Shown one piece after another: positions 60,651 to 64,000 of a DNA stretch of 64,000 nt. The stretch spans positions 1-64,000 of the forward strand of contig JANQED010000004.1 of NCBI GenBank assembly GCA_028278545.1, written 5' to 3'. Position 1 is the stretch's first letter; each line of letters begins with the position of its first letter. The notes beneath the pieces were generated by a model. It saw only the letters and a list, made by a program, of their open reading frames with translations. It did not search any database and was not told the DNA's origin. Position numbers and translations under genes: made by a program. Origin of the DNA: Anaerolineales bacterium (GTDB lineage: Bacteria; Chloroflexota; Anaerolineae; Anaerolineales; UBA11858).

Positions 60651-61718
60651 ATGAAAAAAGCTTTGATTACGGGCATATCTGGCCAAGATGGCTCATACCT
60701 CACAGAGCTGTTGTTATCGAAAGGCTATCAAGTTCATGGCATGATCCGTCGGTCGAGCACCTTTAACACAGGACGCATCGATCACATTTATCGTGACCCT
60801 CACAATGGTGATAAGGCCAGGATGCGGCTCTACTACGGGGACTTGACCAGCACTGATAGCTTGCAAAACGTGATCTCCGAAGTTGAGCCTGATGAGATTT
60901 ATAATCTGGCTGCTCAGAGCCATGTGCGCGTTAGCTTTGACATGCCTGAATATACCGGGGATGTCACCGGTTTAGGGACTTTGCGTCTCTTAGAAGCCAT
61001 TCGTCGCACGGGAGCCAAGGTGCGTTTTTATCAGGCTTCGACTAGCGAATTGTTTGGGAGCGCGTCCCCCCCTCAAAGCGAGGCCACGCCCTTTGAGCCG
61101 CAGAGTCCGTATGCCGCTGCCAAGGCCTATGCCCATTGGGTCACCCAAAATTACCGCGAGGGCTATGGGGTCTTTGCCAGCAGCGGCATACTCTTCAATC
61201 ACGAGTCCCCGCGCCGGGGCGAGACCTTCGTCACTCGCAAGATCACGCGTGCCGTGGCGGCGATCCTGGCCGGGAAACAGGAACACCTCTACATGGGCAA
61301 TTTAGACTCAAAACGTGACTGGGGATATGCGCCAGAATATGTGGAAGTGATGTGGCGCTTGCTACAGCACGATGAGCCTATGGATTTGGTGATCGGCACG
61401 GGGGAATCGCACACTGTGCGCGAGTTCTTAGAAGAGGCTTTTGGGTACGTCAATTTGGATTATCAAGACTATGTGCGCATTGATCCCCAGTATTTTCGCC
61501 CTACGGAGGTGGATTTCCTGTTGGCGGATGCCAGGAAAGCCAAAGATGTATTGGGCTGGGAGCCGAGGATTCGCTTCAAGGATCTAGCGCGCATCATGAT
61601 GGATGCTGACCTGGAGCTGCTGGGGCTGGAAGCTCCCGGTGATGGGAAGTGCCTCCTGGCAGAACGCTTTGATGGCTGGCATCGCTGGGAAGATCAAATC
61701 GTGAGCATGGATAAATAA
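60651..61718 (+). CDS. gmd: GDP-mannose 4,6-dehydratase
   Basis: 355-aa enzyme converting GDP-mannose to GDP-4-keto-6-deoxymannose. It has [19 protein letters not shown], the [22 protein letters not shown]/tetramer block that marks true Gmd, [20 protein letters not shown] and a [17 protein letters not shown] loop. ATG 60651 is preferred because GAAGGG lies seven bases upstream; a TTG at 60636 is less likely. It precedes fcl by 2 bases. Confidence 0.93.
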   Translation: MKKALITGISGQDGSYLTELLLSKGYQVHGMIRRSSTFNTGRIDHIYRDPHNGDKARMRLYYGDLTSTDSLQNVISEVEPDEIYNLAAQSHVRVSFDMPEYTGDVTGLGTLRLLEAIRRTGAKVRFYQASTSELFGSASPPQSEATPFEPQSPYAAAKAYAHWVTQNYREGYGVFASSGILFNHESPRRGETFVTRKITRAVAAILAGKQEHLYMGNLDSKRDWGYAPEYVEVMWRLLQHDEPMDLVIGTGESHTVREFLEEAFGYVNLDYQDYVRIDPQYFRPTEVDFLLADARKAKDVLGWEPRIRFKDLARIMMDADLELLGLEAPGDGKCLLAERFDGWHRWEDQIVSMDK

Positions 61719-61720
61719 CG

Positions 61721-62695
61721 ATGGTTGAGAAAGCATATCCTGACCCTAACGAATTTTGGGCCAACCGGCGGGTTTGTGTGACGGGCGGGGCCGGTTTTTT
61801 GGGCTCCTTTGTGCAGCAGGAATTGCGGGAAAGAGGCGCGGCAGAGGTCTTCATCCCTCATGTTGAAGACTATGATTTGACCCTGTTGGAAGATACCCGG
61901 CGGGTGTTGCGGGATGCCAATCCAGATGTGATCATACATCTGGCGGCATTGGCGGGGGGCATTGGCGTCAACCGCGCCCGCCCGGCCGAGTTTTTCTATC
62001 AAAACCTGATGATGGGTGTACCGTTGATGCACGAGGCCTGGAAACACGGGGTGGAGAAATTCGTCGCTATTGGGACGATATGCGCCTATCCGAAATTTAC
62101 CCCCGTTCCTTTCAAAGAGGAGAATTTGTGGGATGGCTATCCCGAAGAAACCAACGCTCCCTATGGATTGGCGAAAAAGATGCTCCTGGTTCAGGCGCAG
62201 GCTTATCGAGAACAGTACGGTTTCAACGCCATCTTTTTACTCCCCGTGAACCTGTATGGCCCGCGCGATAATTTCAACCTGGAGACATCTCATGTGATAC
62301 CGGCGTTGATCCGTAAGATGATCGAGGCCCAGCAGCGCGGCGACCCCGAAGTGGTTTTGTGGGGGGATGGCTCACCCACGCGTGAGTTCTTCTACGCTGG
62401 GGATGCCGCCCGCGGCATTGTGATGGCTGCGGAGCGTTACAATCGCTCTGAGCCGGTTAATCTGGGCTCAGGCATGGAAATCAGCATCAAAGATTTGGCC
62501 CAGTTGATTGCTCGGCTAACTGGGTTTGAAGGCCGAATTGTCTGGGATACCAGCAGGCCCAATGGCCAGCCGCGGCGCGGCCTGGACACCAGTCGAGCGA
62601 AAGAGTATTTCGGCTTCGAGGCCGAGATGCCTTTCGAAGAGGGCTTGCGGCGCACAATCGAGTGGTTTAGAGAAAACCAGGATGCGGTACCCTGA
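61721..62695 (+). CDS. fcl: GDP-L-fucose synthase
   Basis: 324-aa bifunctional epimerase-reductase completing GDP-fucose. It has [47 protein letters not shown] (YxxxK), a [21 protein letters not shown] loop and [12 protein letters not shown]. It lies directly after gmd and 14 bases before the second ABC permease, in the same unit. Confidence 0.92.
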   Translation: MVEKAYPDPNEFWANRRVCVTGGAGFLGSFVQQELRERGAAEVFIPHVEDYDLTLLEDTRRVLRDANPDVIIHLAALAGGIGVNRARPAEFFYQNLMMGVPLMHEAWKHGVEKFVAIGTICAYPKFTPVPFKEENLWDGYPEETNAPYGLAKKMLLVQAQAYREQYGFNAIFLLPVNLYGPRDNFNLETSHVIPALIRKMIEAQQRGDPEVVLWGDGSPTREFFYAGDAARGIVMAAERYNRSEPVNLGSGMEISIKDLAQLIARLTGFEGRIVWDTSRPNGQPRRGLDTSRAKEYFGFEAEMPFEEGLRRTIEWFRENQDAVP

Positions 62696-62709
62696 CGTTT
62701 CGATATTCT

Positions 62710-63567
62710 ATGGCTGAAACTTCTCTCGTTACCCAACCAACCCCAGAGACGATCATCCTGCGCCCCTCGCGCGGCTGGTCGGCGTTGAACTTGAAAGACC
62801 TCTGGCGCTACCGGGAGTTGATCTTCTTTCTTACCTGGCGGGACATCAAAGTTCGTTATAAGCAGACCGTTCTCGGCGTGGCTTGGGCGGTTATTCGTCC
62901 GGTGGTGACGATGATCGTTTATTCGCTCATCTTCGGCCAGCTTGCCAGCCTCGATTCTGAAGGCGTTCCATACACCATTTTTACCTATGTAGCGCTGTTG
63001 CCCTGGCAGTTATTCTCAAAGGCCATCTCTGATACGGGCCGCTCCATGGTATCGAATCGCAATATGATCACCAAGATATATTTCCCGCGCTTGGTCATCC
63101 CGATTTCTACCGTCCTGAGCGGTTTGGTTGATTTCTTTATTGCTTTCGTGATTTTGATCGGGATGATGGTGTATTACGATATCCCACTCACTTCGGCGAT
63201 TTGGACCTTCCCCCTGTTTTTGCTTTTGACCCTGGTCTCTGCCCTGGGTGTTGGTTTGTGGTTTTCCTCGCTGAATGTGCTGTACCGGGATGTGGGCTAT
63301 ATGCTGCCGTTCCTCACCGAGACGTGGAAGTATCTCACCCCGGTAGCGTATTCGTCGCAGTACATCACCGGAACCTGGAAGTTGATCTACTCACTCAACC
63401 CCATGGCTGGCGTCGTGCAGGGTTTCCGTTGGGCACTGTTGGGCATTGAGCTTGACCCTTCAGCGCCGTTGACCATGTCGATATCGGTTGGTATCGCTCT
63501 GGTGGTTTTAATCAGCGGCCTGTTCTACTTCCGCCGCATGGAACGCACTTTTGCGGATATGGTGTAG
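62710..63567 (+). CDS. ABC-2 polysaccharide export permease (Wzm-like), second copy
   Basis: 285-aa permease with six helices, paralogous to the one at 41501: SRGWSALNLKDLWRYRELIFF, RDIKVRYKQTVLGVAWAVIRP and RRMERTFADMV align block for block. It is part of the regulator-epimerase-gmd-fcl unit and should pair with the ATPase that follows after a 114-base gap. Confidence 0.9.
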   Translation: MAETSLVTQPTPETIILRPSRGWSALNLKDLWRYRELIFFLTWRDIKVRYKQTVLGVAWAVIRPVVTMIVYSLIFGQLASLDSEGVPYTIFTYVALLPWQLFSKAISDTGRSMVSNRNMITKIYFPRLVIPISTVLSGLVDFFIAFVILIGMMVYYDIPLTSAIWTFPLFLLLTLVSALGVGLWFSSLNVLYRDVGYMLPFLTETWKYLTPVAYSSQYITGTWKLIYSLNPMAGVVQGFRWALLGIELDPSAPLTMSISVGIALVVLISGLFYFRRMERTFADMV

Positions 63568-63572
63568 CTATC

Positions 63573-63656
63573 AGGTATTGGATATTTGACCGTTGTGAAG
63601 ATGCGTGCTTCCCAATAGATACCCAATGTCTAATAGCTGATATCCAATACCTAATC
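63573..63656. repeat. Degenerate heptamer repeats within a 13-bp inverted repeat
   Basis: AGGTATTGGATAT (63573-63585) and ATATCCAATACCT (63640-63652) are exact reverse complements. Between and around them a 7-nt period unit (CCCAATA, CCCAATG, TCTAATA, GCTGATA, TCCAATA, CCTAATC) fills 63611-63656, with one four-base break. This fills most of the 114 bases between exporter permease and ATPase genes. Confidence 0.6.
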
Positions 63657-63681
63657 GATCGATTACAAAGTTTGCATCCTT

Positions 63682-64000
63682 ATGAGCAATCTAGCCATAC
63701 GCGTAAATGATCTCGGAAAACAATACCGCATCGGCATCGCCCCTGAGCGTTACCGAACCTTGCGAGATTCTTTGGTTAACATCGTCACCTGGCCGATTCA
63801 ACGCATCCGGCGTGGTCTGGCTCCCTCGGGAGAAGATCAGCTAGATACTATTTGGGCGCTGCGTGATGTTACGTTCAATGTCGAGCAGGGACGGGTATTA
63901 GGGGTGATTGGGCGTAATGGGGCGGGTAAGAGCACGCTCCTAAAGGTGTTGTCGCGCGTCACCGAACCTACGGAGGGAGAAGTAGAGATTCGCGGACGAG
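63682..64000 (+). CDS. ABC-transporter ATPase (Wzt-like), 5' part
   Basis: The first 106 codons of the exporter ATPase; the gene runs off the window. It has IRVNDLGKQYRIG, IWALRDVTFNVEQG, IGRNGAGKST (Walker A) and LLKVLSRVTEPTEGEVEIRGR, matching the start of the ATPase at 42340. Whether it has a Wzt-type C-terminus cannot be seen. No ribosome site is visible before the ATG. Confidence 0.9.
   Translation, partial: MSNLAIRVNDLGKQYRIGIAPERYRTLRDSLVNIVTWPIQRIRRGLAPSGEDQLDTIWALRDVTFNVEQGRVLGVIGRNGAGKSTLLKVLSRVTEPTEGEVEIRGR

Noticed and set aside
63586-63614. TTGACC before the second ABC ATPase as a promoter
   Set aside because: No acceptable -10 box is present at 16-18 nt; the region is filled by heptamer repeats.
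63573-63656. CRISPR-like repeats
   Set aside because: Units are only 7 nt, degenerate and without spacers; no cas genes are in the window.

Overview
The window looks like chromosomal DNA from a Chloroflexota bacterium, probably of the Anaerolineae type. This is inferred from the gene mix (GAF-rich orphan histidine kinases, an SCP2-domain protein, type-4 uracil-DNA glycosylase, many PMT/GT-C-like membrane proteins), moderate-to-high GC and frequent GTG/TTG starts. No rRNA, tRNA or CRISPR array was seen. Several genes have sigma70-type promoters (TTGACC/TTGTCA, 16-17 nt, TATAAT/TACAAT), and some of these lie so close to the start codon that the mRNA should be leaderless.

Layout. Positions 1-472 hold the 3' part of an IS1-like transposase, frameshifted at an A7 run. 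Positions 589-14410 carry three hybrid or GAF histidine kinases, separated by a minus-strand block with an SCP2-domain protein, three polytopic glycosyltransferase-like proteins, endonuclease III, asparaginase II and a degenerate metallo-beta-lactamase-fold protein. Positions 14567-20623 are a housekeeping island: a lipoprotein, DNA polymerase III delta', a PcrA/UvrD helicase, TsaE, TsaB and type-4 UDG. Positions 20706-64000 are one very large surface-glycan locus, nearly all on the plus strand.

The glycan locus divides into modules. 20.7-25.6 kb: nucleotide-sugar dehydrogenase, uronate-type epimerase, Wzx-like flippase and GT4. 25.7-41.3 kb: GT-C-like enzymes, Gmd-like dehydratase, two GT4s, an alkaline-phosphatase-superfamily phosphodiesterase, two UPF0104 membrane proteins around a polyprenyl-phosphate GT2, and an AsnB-type amidotransferase. 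41.5-56.4 kb: an ABC-2 (Wzm/Wzt) exporter, capsule-type glycosyltransferases, a compact neuB-neuC-neuA sialic-acid set, and further GT2, GT4 and GT-C proteins. 56.4-59.0 kb (minus strand): a methyltransferase-GT2 fusion and a membrane transglutaminase-like protein. 59.1-64.0 kb: a winged-helix regulator with a 21-bp perfect palindrome over its own -10 box, leading an epimerase, gmd, fcl (GDP-fucose) and a second Wzm/Wzt pair that runs off the window.

Reading the genes together, the cell appears to make CMP-sialic acid, GDP-fucose and a uronic acid (possibly amidated by the AsnB homologue), and to export glycan by at least three routes (one flippase, two ABC exporters). An unusually large set of GT-C enzymes, with a Dol-P-Man-synthase-like GT2, suggests extracytoplasmic decoration from lipid-linked sugars. 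The most notable unexplained items are the two in-locus paralogues of an uncharacterised GT-C-like family (36114-38165 and 51590-53680), the palindromic operator, the clamp-binding-like tail on the UDG, and the divergent leaderless promoters of holB and pcrA.
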